From: Parabacteroides merdae ATCC 43184
Lineage (GTDB): Bacteria; Bacteroidota; Bacteroidia; Bacteroidales; Tannerellaceae
Length of the DNA: 64,000 nt
Assembly (NCBI RefSeq): GCF_025151215.1
Contig: NZ_CP102286.1
Coordinates: forward strand, 3,472,001 to 3,536,000
Direction: 5' to 3'
Below the pieces are notes generated by a model. It had not been told where the DNA came from. It made no database searches and saw only the letters and a list, made by a program, of their open reading frames with translations. This document shows, piece after piece, positions 35,571 through 44,813 of the stretch (positions are counted from its first letter, which is position 1; every line of letters starts with the position of its first letter). Made by a program: the position numbers and the translations under genes.

Positions 35571-37115
35571 TTAATTTATCTCATCCGGCCACGGGCAAGC
35601 CTTTCCTGTCGCCTTGAAAGATGGCCGTTGGGCATCTACTTTACGGAGGTGGTCGCCGAGTTCTTTGGAGAGGCGTTTGACGATTTCCGGGTGACGGGTG
35701 CTAAGGTCGTTCTTTTCGCCGATATCGTCGGAGATGTTGAACAGTTCTTTCTTGCCGGTACCGTAATAGTAAATCAGTTTCCAGTCGCCATTGCGGACCG
35801 CACAGTTGAAGTTGATGCCCGGACCGTCGTTGCCCCAGTTGTTCGGCATATTCCAGAAGAGGGAACGCCCTTTGGAAGGATCGCCCGTCCCGGTGAGCAG
35901 AGGAACGAAGCTGATGCCGTCGATAGGTTGCACCGTCTCGTAGTCCTTCACTCCGGCCATTTCCAGGATAGTCGGGTAGAAGTCTTCTATCAGCAGGTAT
36001 TTGTCGCAACGGGTATTCGGTTGGGCTACTCCCGGCCAACTGACGATCATCGGTTCGCGGATACCCCCTTCGCAAAGGGAACCTTTGCCGCTCAGCAACG
36101 GATAGTTCTGCGTGTACAACGGGCCGTCACGCCATTCGGACGTAGAGGCAAGGCCGCCGTTATCGCTCATGAAGAGGATGATCGTATTGTCTGCCTCCCC
36201 GTTCTTTTCCAACCAGTCCATCAGATCGCCCAGGCTCTTGTCCATCCCTTCGATTAGGGTGGCGTAGGCTGCCTCATGGTCTGTCATTCCCTTCTTTTTG
36301 TATTTCTCGTAGAAGCGCATGTCCTTATTCAGTGGAATATGGATGGCATAGTGGGACATGTAGAGGTAGAACGGCTGGTTGTATTTCTTCGCCTTGTCGA
36401 GCGCCTTGATCGCCTCCAATGTCAAGGCTTCGGTAGCGAATGTTTCCGTGCCCCAATACTTTTCGAGGCCGGGGATGGACATCAGCGAAGTCGGTTTGCC
36501 ATCCTTCGTATGGCCGTAATTCTCTTCGCCTAAATAGCTTGCCAGACCGCCGGCGGCATGACCGGCAATGTTGACTTCGAATCCCCAGTGGTGCGGGTCC
36601 TCTCCCGGAGTGTCGATCGCGCCGAAATGGGCTTTCCCGCAGTGGATCGTATGATAACCGCTATTTTTCAAGAGCTGGACGAAAGAAGTCCCGACGAAGG
36701 TATTGTTTGTTCCCGTAACCTGACTGACGCCGTTATAGTTCCAGTCAGGTATGTCGAGCAGACTGTCTTTGCGGTCGGTCGTCTTATCCTTTTGCAGCGT
36801 CCAGTTGGTGACACGGTGGCGGGCGGCATTCGTCCCGGTGATCAGGCTGCAACGAGACGGGGAACTGATACTGCTGGCATAGGCCTGGGTGAACATGACT
36901 CCCTGGCGGGCGAGGCGTTCCATGTTGGGCGTCTCGTAGACTTCGTTATAATGCGTCTTTTCTGTCCAGAAAGGCAGGGAAGTGTCTTCCCATCCCATAT
37001 CGTCAACCATAAAGAGGATGATGTTCGGCCGCTTGGCAGGCTGGTCGGCTGCCTGCATATTTCCTGTCTGGAAAGCGGGCAGGATTACTAAAGGCAATAA
37101 GATTCGTTTGTCCAT
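35571..37115 (-). CDS. Sulfatase (arylsulfatase family, Ser-type)
   Basis: Exported sulfate-ester hydrolase of 514 residues, with a signal peptide MDKRILLPLVILPAFQTGNMQA. The alkaline-phosphatase-fold sulfatase features are NIILFMVDDMGWED (metal-binding Asp pair), the modification motif SSPSR followed by CSLITG near residue 84, YHTIHCGKAHFG, and MSDNGG with downstream SGKGSLCEGGIREP. The modified residue is Ser, so maturation to formylglycine would need an anaerobic radical SAM maturase (anSME), which is not in the window. The substrate is probably a sulfated glycan, not determinable here. It lies 114 bp after the DUF362 gene. Confidence 0.95.
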   Translation of the reverse strand: MDKRILLPLVILPAFQTGNMQAADQPAKRPNIILFMVDDMGWEDTSLPFWTEKTHYNEVYETPNMERLARQGVMFTQAYASSISSPSRCSLITGTNAARHRVTNWTLQKDKTTDRKDSLLDIPDWNYNGVSQVTGTNNTFVGTSFVQLLKNSGYHTIHCGKAHFGAIDTPGEDPHHWGFEVNIAGHAAGGLASYLGEENYGHTKDGKPTSLMSIPGLEKYWGTETFATEALTLEAIKALDKAKKYNQPFYLYMSHYAIHIPLNKDMRFYEKYKKKGMTDHEAAYATLIEGMDKSLGDLMDWLEKNGEADNTIILFMSDNGGLASTSEWRDGPLYTQNYPLLSGKGSLCEGGIREPMIVSWPGVAQPNTRCDKYLLIEDFYPTILEMAGVKDYETVQPIDGISFVPLLTGTGDPSKGRSLFWNMPNNWGNDGPGINFNCAVRNGDWKLIYYYGTGKKELFNISDDIGEKNDLSTRHPEIVKRLSKELGDHLRKVDAQRPSFKATGKACPWPDEIN

Positions 37116-37229
37116 CTTGTTTGTGTTTTTCGGTTTATATTCCTGTGAAAGTTACTGATATGACAAAGATACATATTGATTCGGAATATTTTTTACAATA
37201 GGAGGACAGACTGAATCTTTTATCTGGAA

Positions 37230-38264
37230 TTATGTATCTAATACTACCAATTCATAGTTCTTGCTTCCGAGTCCGATCGTCTCGGCATAATCAACCGTGT
37301 GACGTCCATGAAGGCTTTCAATGCGATTGACCAACGGTCTATTGTCGTTGCCTTCGGTTGGCTTTACAGCATATACTAAATCTAGACAAGCCTGATCCAG
37401 AGCTACGGGGTCGGTTGAAGCAAGTATTCCGATGTCTTTCATTTCGGGATCATGAGGGTTGGAATCGCAATCGCAGTCAATTGAAAGATTATTCATTACA
37501 TTAATATATAAAATATTATCACCGAAATAATCTGCTACACTTTGCGCCGAAGCTGCCATTGATTCGAGGAAAGCATCTTGTTCGGGTAGGTTATTCCATA
37601 ATTCGGCAGTCTCTGCTGTTTTACCGGCCGTATGAATATAGGTTTTGCCTTTAGAAGAGGCGACACCGATGGACTGATTTTTGATTACACCTCCGAATCC
37701 ACCCATTGCATGTCCTTTGAAATGCGCCAGGTTAATCATGAAATCATAGTTCTTCAGATGGGTTCCGACGATGTTATATTGGATATGTTTTTTATCTTTT
37801 ACCGGAATATTGAATTCACCTTCAGAATCCATGATGTCAACCTTTGCTATGTCGAAGAAACCATGGTCTTTAGCTGCTTGGATATGCTCTTCTGTCGTAA
37901 AGCGTTTTCCGACATAGGCCGTATTGCATTCTACTATTGTCCCGCTTACTTTCTGCACTAAGTCTTTGATCAGAGACGGCTGCAGGAAATTATGTCCGCC
38001 CGGTTCGCCTGTACTGATTTTGATGGCAACTCGTCCGGATGCTTTACGCTTGAGTGCTTCGTATATTTTGACCAAAGCATCGGGAGAGATCTCTTTTGTC
38101 ATCAGGACTTTTGATCTATTTTGGTTTGTTCCTCCTTTAAGAGGGATGACGGCGGGCACGATATTGCCCTTCAAATGAATTGGCAGACTGGAAGCTGCTG
38201 CTAAGGATGCTAATGTAGTCAATGAAGACCTCATCCAGGACCTTCTTGTCATTTTCTCTTCCAT
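37230..38264 (-). CDS. DUF362 domain-containing protein
   Basis: 344 residues with an N-terminal twin-Arg-like export sequence (MTRRSWMRSSLTTLASLAAAS). The DUF362 body shows VAIKISTGEPGGHNFLQPSL, NLAHFKGHAMGGFGGVIKNQ and GILASTDPVALDQACLDLV, all characteristic of the family. Members often carry ferredoxin-type Cys clusters; here only CDCDSN near residue 267 is Cys-rich, so iron-sulfur binding is uncertain. The function of the family is unknown. It sits between the DUF4221 remnant and the sulfatase, with about 115-bp gaps each side. Confidence 0.88.
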   Translation of the reverse strand: MEEKMTRRSWMRSSLTTLASLAAASSLPIHLKGNIVPAVIPLKGGTNQNRSKVLMTKEISPDALVKIYEALKRKASGRVAIKISTGEPGGHNFLQPSLIKDLVQKVSGTIVECNTAYVGKRFTTEEHIQAAKDHGFFDIAKVDIMDSEGEFNIPVKDKKHIQYNIVGTHLKNYDFMINLAHFKGHAMGGFGGVIKNQSIGVASSKGKTYIHTAGKTAETAELWNNLPEQDAFLESMAASAQSVADYFGDNILYINVMNNLSIDCDCDSNPHDPEMKDIGILASTDPVALDQACLDLVYAVKPTEGNDNRPLVNRIESLHGRHTVDYAETIGLGSKNYELVVLDT

Positions 38265-38379
38265 ATAAATCTTTCCTTTTAATTATTTCTTCAAAAGTAG
38301 TGGACAAGATTTAATTGTGTAATACCTGAATTACGGATAAATATACCTTTATTACTGCATGTGTTGTTCGAGTTGTCGC

Positions 38380-39501
38380 TTATTCTTCCTTCAACTCAAA
38401 CTTCCGGAAACTAAGGATATCGTCATTGAACTGGGGATTCAGGTAATGGCTGTCGGAAATGTATAGCCCTTCGGGACGAACCAGCATGATGGTTGGATTA
38501 TAGGTATTGTCGGGAAAGAGGGTTTCGCCGAGAATACGGAAATCTTTATCGAGAATAATAATGCTGAAGTTCTTACGCCCGAATTGTACGAGTTCCATAG
38601 GACGGACGCCTTTATCCAAAGTCGAGGGCGGATAAGCAATCCGGTAATAAACCTCCCGGTAGGGATCGTACAGCAAGTTATTATACCAGGCATTCACACA
38701 GAAGTCTTCGGGGCTTGCTGTCAACTCGTCCGGCAGTTGTACTTTGTCGAAGTACTTACTTTTAACCGAGACTTTCCGTATCGAGTCGTGTTCAGGAGTA
38801 GCCACATAGATATTCTCGTCATAGTGGAACGAGTAAATGAAGCGTTGGCCGTCATAGCAACGACTGTAACTGGCTTCCATGCCGTATCGTTTCAGCTTGA
38901 CTTCCGAACCGGGATAATCGGGATAATCGAAGGGCAGTTTCTTCTCCTCTTTCGTATTCATATTGATTGCGACGGAAACAGGGTCATGCTCAATCAGGCG
39001 ATTTGGTTCTATGCAGGTATATAGAGTGTGTTCGATACGTACAGGTAATTGTGAGGCTGTAGCCATAAAACAAGAAGGTTTTAATCCAGGAAAAGGCTGC
39101 TTATCAAGAAGGTCGCAGTTCTTATTAATCAAGTATAGCCCACTTTCGTAAAAATTGAAGACGTAAATACTGTCGAGATTCTGAATGTAATAACCGAATA
39201 TCCTTCCAACACCGTTACTTCCTTCCTGCGAAGGGGTTATCCTGAACGCCGGTTTCTGCTGTTTCAGGTCATAGAAGTGGATCGTATTGTTTTCAATATT
39301 CTGGAAAGTGAAATACTCTTTTCCGTCTTTGTCTTTATAGACTGAATAAATGTTGAAGTTGTTTTTCGTGTCCGAATCGATCGGGAAAGACAGCGTTTCG
39401 TCTGTCTCTTTCAATTAGCATGCTCCGTACTTTTTGTGCGTTGAACAGGAGATAAACAGGAATAAAAAGAATAGTAATAGATGGTGCTTTTTCATGTTCA
39501 T
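38380..39501 (-). pseudogene. DUF4221 lipoprotein gene interrupted by in-frame TAA
   Basis: From ATG 39501 the frame reads a lipoprotein signal (KKHHLLLFFLFLFISCSTH, lipobox ending in Cys) and reaches TGC-TAA at 39420-39415. It then continues in the same frame, starting with TTG at 39414, as a 344-residue DUF4221-like body (LSFPIDSDTKNNFNIYSVYK to LSFRKFELKEE). The body alone has no export signal, although the family is secreted or lipid-anchored. A single base change (for example CAA to TAA) would explain this, so I read it as one nonsense-mutated gene. Readthrough or a sequencing error are alternatives. Confidence 0.7.
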
Positions 39502-39536
39502 AATAAATTATAAGGAAAGGAAGAAAATTAAAAACT

Positions 39537-39577
39537 CCTTGTTCCCGTGCCTCGTGTGGGAGAGTGCGGGAACAAGG
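39537..39577 (-). terminator. nadB terminator
   Basis: CCTTGTTCCCG (39537-39547) pairs with CGGGAACAAGG (39567-39577). On the minus strand the stem is followed by a T-rich tract, 28 bp after the nadB stop. Confidence 0.8.
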
Positions 39578-39604
39578 TGATTTTGACATGCTTTTTCCGG
39601 GCTT

Positions 39605-41179
39605 TTAATCTTTCTTTAACGGCGGATAGTCGATCGTATAGTGCAACCCGCGACTTTCCTTACGTTCCATTGCCTGACGGGTGATCAGGTAACCGACGTT
39701 GATCATGTTACGCAGTTCACACAGTTCTTTGGAGGCCTTGCAACGTTTGAAGAGGCTTTCCGTCTCTTCGTACAGGATGTCCAGGCGGTTCCAGGCGCGG
39801 GTCAGGCGGGTATTACTGCGGACGATGCCGACATACGATTCCATGATCTGGTTCACTTCTTTCATGCTTTGGGTGATCAGTACGCGTTCTTCGGTGGAAA
39901 TCGTACCTTCATCGTTCCATTCGGGGATGTCGGTATTGAAGTCGTAGCGTTCGAGGACGCTTAGGATATGTTTAGCGGCTGCATCCGCATATACGACTGC
40001 TTCGATCAACGAGTTGGAAGCCAGGCGATTTCCACCGTGCAACCCTGTGCAGGAACATTCGCCGATGGCATAGAGACGACGGATGCTGGATTGCCCGTTC
40101 AGATCGACACTAATACCGCCGCACAGATAATGGGCTGCTGGAGCTACCGGGATATAATCCTTCGTGATGTCGATGCCGATGCTGAGGCATTTTTTATAGA
40201 TATTGGGGAAATGCTTTTTCGTCTCCTCCGGGTCTTTATGGGTCACATCCAAGTAAACGTGATCTTCACCTCGGAGTTTCATCTCGTTATCGATCGCACG
40301 TGCTACGATGTCACGCGGGGCGAGAGACAGACGTTTGTCGTATTTTTGCATGAACTCCTTTCCGTCCAGCGTACGTAAGACGCCGCCATATCCGCGCATG
40401 GCTTCGGTGATCAGAAAACAGGGACGGTCTCCCGGGTGGAAAAGAGCGGTCGGGTGGAACTGGATGAACTCCATGTTTTTGACAGCTCCTTTCGCGCGAT
40501 ACACCATTGCGATACCGTCGCCCGTAGCGATCAGCGGGTTGGTTGTGTTGCGGTAAACGGCTTCGCAACCACCTGTTGCCATAACTGTTACCTTGGACAG
40601 GAACGTGTCTACCTTACCGGTGTCTTCGTTCAGCACATAAGCGCCGTAACATTTGATGCCCGGCGTATGACGGGTGACGATGATACCCAAGTGATGCTGC
40701 GTGATGATCTCTACTGCAAAGTGATGGTTGAATATCGTGATGTTGGGATGTCTCTTGATCGCTTCGATAAGGCTTAGTTGGATCTCGGCGCCGGTGTTGT
40801 CCTTGTGATGTAGGATGCGGAATTCGGAATGCCCTCCTTCGCGGTGAAGATCGAACTCGCCGTTCTCCTTCTTGTCGAAGTTCACACCCCAACTTATGAG
40901 TTCCTTGATCTGATCCGGTGCGCCTCGTACAACCATTTCCACGGCTTCCCGGTCGTTGATCCAGTCGCCGGCAATCATTGTGTCTTCAATATGCTTGTCG
41001 AAATTGTCTACCAGCAGGTTTGTTACCGAAGCAATGCCTCCCTGCGCGAAATAGGTGTTCGCTTCTTCCAGCTCTGTCTTGCAGATGATGGCTACTTTCC
41101 CTTTATCGGCTACCTTCAAGGCGAGGCTCATGCCAGCGATACCGGAACCGATCACTAAGAAATCGAATTGTTGTACCAT
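39605..41179 (-). CDS. nadB: L-aspartate oxidase
   Basis: FAD enzyme of 524 residues that oxidises L-aspartate to iminoaspartate, the substrate of NadA. The dinucleotide site is GSGIAGMSLALKVADKGKVAII at the N-terminus. Other family features are ANTYFAQGGIASV, FHPTALFHPGDRPCFLITEAMRGYGG and GECSCTGLHGGNRLASNSLIEAV. Full length. It is transcribed alone, with a minus-strand TAACTTTG -7 box at 41210-41203 and a terminator. In anaerobes the electron acceptor is usually fumarate (family knowledge). Confidence 0.97.
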   Translation of the reverse strand: MVQQFDFLVIGSGIAGMSLALKVADKGKVAIICKTELEEANTYFAQGGIASVTNLLVDNFDKHIEDTMIAGDWINDREAVEMVVRGAPDQIKELISWGVNFDKKENGEFDLHREGGHSEFRILHHKDNTGAEIQLSLIEAIKRHPNITIFNHHFAVEIITQHHLGIIVTRHTPGIKCYGAYVLNEDTGKVDTFLSKVTVMATGGCEAVYRNTTNPLIATGDGIAMVYRAKGAVKNMEFIQFHPTALFHPGDRPCFLITEAMRGYGGVLRTLDGKEFMQKYDKRLSLAPRDIVARAIDNEMKLRGEDHVYLDVTHKDPEETKKHFPNIYKKCLSIGIDITKDYIPVAPAAHYLCGGISVDLNGQSSIRRLYAIGECSCTGLHGGNRLASNSLIEAVVYADAAAKHILSVLERYDFNTDIPEWNDEGTISTEERVLITQSMKEVNQIMESYVGIVRSNTRLTRAWNRLDILYEETESLFKRCKASKELCELRNMINVGYLITRQAMERKESRGLHYTIDYPPLKKD

Positions 41180-41202
41180 AGTTTATATCCTTTGTGGCTG
41201 AC

Positions 41203-41210
41203 AAAGTTAG
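41203..41210 (-). promoter_or_regulatory. -7 box of the nadB promoter
   Basis: TAACTTTG on the minus strand, 24 bp before the nadB ATG, fits TAnnTTTG. No convincing -33 box was found. Confidence 0.5.
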
Positions 41211-41381
41211 GAATTAACTTATTTAGTTGTACCTTATACAGCCCGCTTTCGTGCAAAATAGTCCGCATTACTGATTCTTTGGATATTTTAAACTTCTCGT
41301 CGTAAACATCTCAGAATGGAACCCTGTTCTATTGGGGCATTGGATATCCTGCTAATTATTAACACTTAAACGTTTTAAAAT

Positions 41382-42083
41382 ATGAAATCTAAAGTTGTAT
41401 TGAATGCTCTGGCCTTGTTGTTTGCGGCTGGTGCGATGGCTCAGGATTGTACGTTCTTTTTCCCGCAGACCAAAGGTACGCAGCTCGTAAAAAAAGGCTA
41501 TGATGCAAAAGGAAACCTGCAGAGTGTGATGACCTACACGGTCGATGAAGTGAAGAACATCCCGTCCGGCCTGGAAGTGGAAGCCGATTATGTGTTCAAA
41601 AATAGCGCAGGTACGGTTTATGACAAGGGTGACCTGGAAGCATTCTGCCGAGATGGTGAGTTCTTTATCGAGATGAAGGAGACTTTGTCAAATCCGTCTT
41701 TCGTGTCGACCATCCAGTCTGATTTGGCTGCTACCGAAGCAGTCATTAACTATCCGAGTGTATCGAACGCTCCGTCCAATAATGGCGACGATATGTATTT
41801 CGATGATGCAACCATTCAGATCTACTCGAAGAAGAATCGGAAGGATCGCAAAAACGTGTCTATCTACGACCGCGAATATGTGACGACCGAACAGGTAGCG
41901 ACTCCCGCCGGCACGTTCGACTGCACGAAAGTAAAATATAAAATCAAATCCCGCTCCCCGAAGGAAACGATCGAGGGCTATGGATATGAATGGTACGCTC
42001 CGAATGTGGGTGTCGTAAAGAACGAACAGTATAATAACAACAATCAGTTGCAATATTATACTGTCCTCGAAGTTGTAAAGTAA
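41382..42083 (+). CDS. Secreted DUF3108-like protein
   Basis: 233 residues with a signal peptide (MKSKVVLNALALLFAAGAMAQ). The mature part is beta-rich, with GTQLVKKGYDAKGNLQSVMT, VATPAGTFDCTKVKYKIKSR and YEWYAPNVGVVKNEQY. The phrase combining a Gly-x-Phe-x-Cys strand with a later Tyr-Ala-Pro-x-x-Gly-x-Val is typical of DUF3108/TapB-like periplasmic proteins. The role is unknown. It is the first gene of a co-directional run with two small PH-like membrane proteins and lpdA, but the 136-bp gap after it makes a shared operon uncertain. Confidence 0.6.
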   Translation: MKSKVVLNALALLFAAGAMAQDCTFFFPQTKGTQLVKKGYDAKGNLQSVMTYTVDEVKNIPSGLEVEADYVFKNSAGTVYDKGDLEAFCRDGEFFIEMKETLSNPSFVSTIQSDLAATEAVINYPSVSNAPSNNGDDMYFDDATIQIYSKKNRKDRKNVSIYDREYVTTEQVATPAGTFDCTKVKYKIKSRSPKETIEGYGYEWYAPNVGVVKNEQYNNNNQLQYYTVLEVVK

Positions 42084-42219
42084 TGTAAGATATATTCCTT
42101 TTTGGGAATTGTTTGACCGGTTTAAGTGGATGCGTTGTTACTGAGAAGTTGCAGCGCATTTTCTTTTCCCTGAATCGCCAAAAGAAATAAAATGATTATC
42201 TTTCGGCAAAATTCAGGAT

Positions 42220-42639
42220 ATGGACAGAGTCTTTAAATCAAAAGTTGGTTGGTGGTACCATTTGGTACTGTTGGTGATGGTGGCAAGCACTGTTTTTGCA
42301 TTTGTGGGCGGCAAGTCTCCCGTGACGATGGTCATGCTGCTGTTGTTTACATTGGAATGCATTCACATGCTGTTGTCGACTTGGTATAAAATAACGGCGG
42401 ATGGTCACTTGATAGCCCATTGCAGTATCTTTCCGGAGAAAAAGATTCCTATCTCGGAGATTAGTGCCGTCGAGGTGACAGTGATGCCTGTCTCGAGCTA
42501 CGCCCTGTCACTGGACCGTCTGATCATCTACAAAGGCGACACGCAGTGGCTATTGATTTCGCCGGTCAACAAGCAGGACTTTGTCAAGCTGTTGAAGAAG
42601 CATAATCCCGATATCCGGATAAAGGAACCGGTTATCTAA
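42220..42639 (+). CDS. Membrane PH-domain (bPH-like) protein
   Basis: 139 residues. Two close hydrophobic segments (WWYHLVLLVMVASTVFAFVG and SPVTMVMLLLFTLECIHMLL) are followed by a small cytoplasmic domain with YKITADGHLIAHCSIFPEKK, IPISEISAVEV and LIIYKGDTQWLLISPVNKQD, the bacterial PH fold pattern. Function unknown. The next gene, 19 bp downstream, has the same layout and is likely a paralogue. Confidence 0.7.
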   Translation: MDRVFKSKVGWWYHLVLLVMVASTVFAFVGGKSPVTMVMLLLFTLECIHMLLSTWYKITADGHLIAHCSIFPEKKIPISEISAVEVTVMPVSSYALSLDRLIIYKGDTQWLLISPVNKQDFVKLLKKHNPDIRIKEPVI

Positions 42640-42658
42640 AACTTAAAAACAGATTACC

Positions 42659-43039
42659 ATGAAAGCACGGATTCGGAAAAACCAGAAAGATTGGCATGTA
42701 TACATCTTCTGGATTTTATTAGGAGTATTTGCATTGTTGGTTATTATGGATGCTTTCAGCGAGGACAAATTTGATCGACTACCCTTGATCCTTTGTTTCC
42801 TGCCGTTAACTATACTTCAGTTACGTCCGTATCAGATAACGGATAGGGACATGTTGCACGGAAACGGGCAAATCGACGTGAAACTGATCTCCCGGCTCGA
42901 GTGCAGCGGTAACAAAGTCGTCGTCTATTACTCCCGTATGGAAGGAGGCATAGAGAGGCACTCCTCTTTTTATCCGGCCGACAAGGAAGAATTTATTTCG
43001 ATCTTACAACAAATTAATCCCAATATAAAATTTAATTAA
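42659..43039 (+). CDS. Small membrane protein, PH-like paralogue of the preceding gene
   Basis: 126 residues: two hydrophobic helices (VYIFWILLGVFALLVIMDAF and LPLILCFLPLTILQL), then a short domain with YQITDRDMLHGNGQIDVKLI and FYPADKEEFISILQQINPNI. The ending parallels NKQDFVKLLKKHNPDI of the upstream protein. It lacks a complete strand set, so the PH assignment is weaker. It is 10 bp before lpdA and 19 bp after its paralogue. Confidence 0.6.
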   Translation: MKARIRKNQKDWHVYIFWILLGVFALLVIMDAFSEDKFDRLPLILCFLPLTILQLRPYQITDRDMLHGNGQIDVKLISRLECSGNKVVVYYSRMEGGIERHSSFYPADKEEFISILQQINPNIKFN

Positions 43040-43049
43040 ATCTGAGAAC

Positions 43050-44393
43050 ATGAAATACGATGTTGCCATAATCGGAGGCGGTCCCGCCGGTTATACGGCT
43101 GCCGAGAAGGCGGCTGCGGGTGGCTTGTCCACCGTGCTTTTTGAGAAGAACGCGTTAGGCGGTGTGTGCCTGAATGAAGGATGCGTGCCGACAAAGACTT
43201 TGCTTTATTCTGCGAAAGTGTTTGATACGATCAAACACGCCCCCAAATATGCGGTAAGTGCGGAGAATCCTGCTTTCGATTTCCCGAAGATCATCGCTCG
43301 TAAAAATAAAGTCGTAAAGAAACTGACAGCCGGCATCCGCATGAAGATGAAGGAGAACGGCGTGGAAGTGGTGAGCGGCGAAGCCGAAATCAAAGGGCGG
43401 GCAGCCGACGGAACGATCACTATCGCCTCGGGCGAAGCTGTTTATGAAGCCGCCAACCTGCTTATCTGCACCGGTTCGGAAACTGTCATACCTCCCATTC
43501 CCGGATTGGCGGAAACGGAGTACTGGACAAGCCGTGAGGCGTTGCTGTCTAAAGAACTGCCGACTTCGCTGGTGATCATCGGTGGCGGTGTGATCGGCAT
43601 GGAGTTCGCCTCCTTCTTCAACAGCATGGGAACGGAAGTGCATGTGGTCGAGATGCTGGATAAGATTCTCGGTCCGATGGATAGGGAGCTGTCCGAGATG
43701 TTGCAGGTCGAATATGCCAAACGGGGCGTCAAGTTCTATTTAGGACATAAGGTGACTGCCGTAAACGGCGGCGATGTGACGGTCGAGAAAGACGGCGAGA
43801 CATCAGTCATCCAAGGCGAAAAAATCCTGTTGAGCGTAGGCCGTCGTCCCGTGACCAAAGGTTTCGGCTTGGAAACACTGGCCCCCGAACCTTTCCGCAA
43901 CGGGATCAAAGTGAACGGATTTATGCAGACTTCCGTCCCGAATGTGTATGCCTGCGGCGATATCACCGCTTTCTCCCTGTTGGCCCATACGGCTGTCAGC
44001 GAAGCGGAAGTGGCTGTCGATCATATTTTAGGCAAGAACCGCAGCATGAGCTACAAGGCCATTCCGGGCGTTGTCTATACCAATCCCGAAATCGCAGGCG
44101 TTGGCAAGACCGAAGAGGAACTGCAGGCCGAAGGCACGCCCTACACCGTCAAGAAGATACCGATGGCGTTCTCCGGCCGCTTTGTCGCTGAAAACGAGCA
44201 GGGCAACGGCGTCTGCAAGCTGATTTTGGCTGAAGACGAAACGATCATCGGCGCCCACCTTTTGGGAAATCCGGCCTCCGAGCTGATCGTCATAGCCGGG
44301 ATCGCTGTCGAAAAAGGCATGAAGGCCTCCGAGCTGAAGTCCATCGTCTTCCCACATCCGACCGTAGGCGAGATCCTTAAGGAAGCGCTCTGA
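43050..44393 (+). CDS. lpdA: Dihydrolipoyl dehydrogenase
   Basis: Flavoprotein disulfide reductase, 447 residues, that reoxidises dihydrolipoyl groups of 2-oxoacid dehydrogenase or glycine cleavage complexes. Motifs are FAD-binding IIGGGPAGYTAAEKAA, redox-active GGVCLNEGCVPTK, NAD-binding LVIIGGGVIGMEFASFF, FAD-contacting YACGDITA, and the C-terminal catalytic His-Glu context FPHPTVGEILKEAL. No E1, E2 or lipoylation gene is nearby, so its complex cannot be told from context. The preceding two genes are membrane PH-like proteins, an unexplained neighbourhood. Confidence 0.95.
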   Translation: MKYDVAIIGGGPAGYTAAEKAAAGGLSTVLFEKNALGGVCLNEGCVPTKTLLYSAKVFDTIKHAPKYAVSAENPAFDFPKIIARKNKVVKKLTAGIRMKMKENGVEVVSGEAEIKGRAADGTITIASGEAVYEAANLLICTGSETVIPPIPGLAETEYWTSREALLSKELPTSLVIIGGGVIGMEFASFFNSMGTEVHVVEMLDKILGPMDRELSEMLQVEYAKRGVKFYLGHKVTAVNGGDVTVEKDGETSVIQGEKILLSVGRRPVTKGFGLETLAPEPFRNGIKVNGFMQTSVPNVYACGDITAFSLLAHTAVSEAEVAVDHILGKNRSMSYKAIPGVVYTNPEIAGVGKTEEELQAEGTPYTVKKIPMAFSGRFVAENEQGNGVCKLILAEDETIIGAHLLGNPASELIVIAGIAVEKGMKASELKSIVFPHPTVGEILKEAL

Positions 44394-44416
44394 TATTTTA
44401 TTCCCCATACATGCCC

Positions 44417-44463
44417 GATCCCGATCCATCCCGGCGACTGTTCGATGGATCGGGATCTTTTTG
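44417..44463 (+). terminator. lpdA terminator
   Basis: GATCCCGATCCATC (44417-44430) pairs perfectly with GATGGATCGGGATC (44444-44457), followed by a run of T. Confidence 0.9.
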
Positions 44464-44754
44464 TTGAAAGTCCTGCTTTAATCAACCTGAAGTGTGGAAT
44501 GTTTTATCTGTTTCCATGAGGAGAAAATAACTTTTCTCGCCAGTGAAAATTTGTTTTCTATGGGAAGAAACAAAAGATTCATGCCAATGGAACAAAATTT
44601 CCCCCTCTATGAAACTGCTCCGAAACGGGTAGCCGTTCGTCCTTACCAGGATAGGAGTTGGTTTCATTTAGCTGATGTTTCTTCGAAAATATCCTTATAA
44701 GATGCTGAAAATGCTACAGGTTACCAAAAAAATCATTTACTTTGCAAACTTAAT

Positions 44755-44791
44755 AATGTGCCAATGCACAAAAATGGCACATTGGCACATT
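44755..44791 (+). promoter_or_regulatory. Leader hairpin upstream of glyS
   Basis: AATGTGCCAATG (44755-44766) pairs with CATTGGCACATT (44780-44791), a perfect 12-bp stem. It lies just after a TTACTTTGC promoter-like box (44737-44745) and 22 bp before the glyS ATG, so it should fold in the mRNA leader. No T-box or known riboswitch features were seen. Confidence 0.55.
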
Positions 44792-44813
44792 AATTAATTG
44801 GCAAATTATTATT

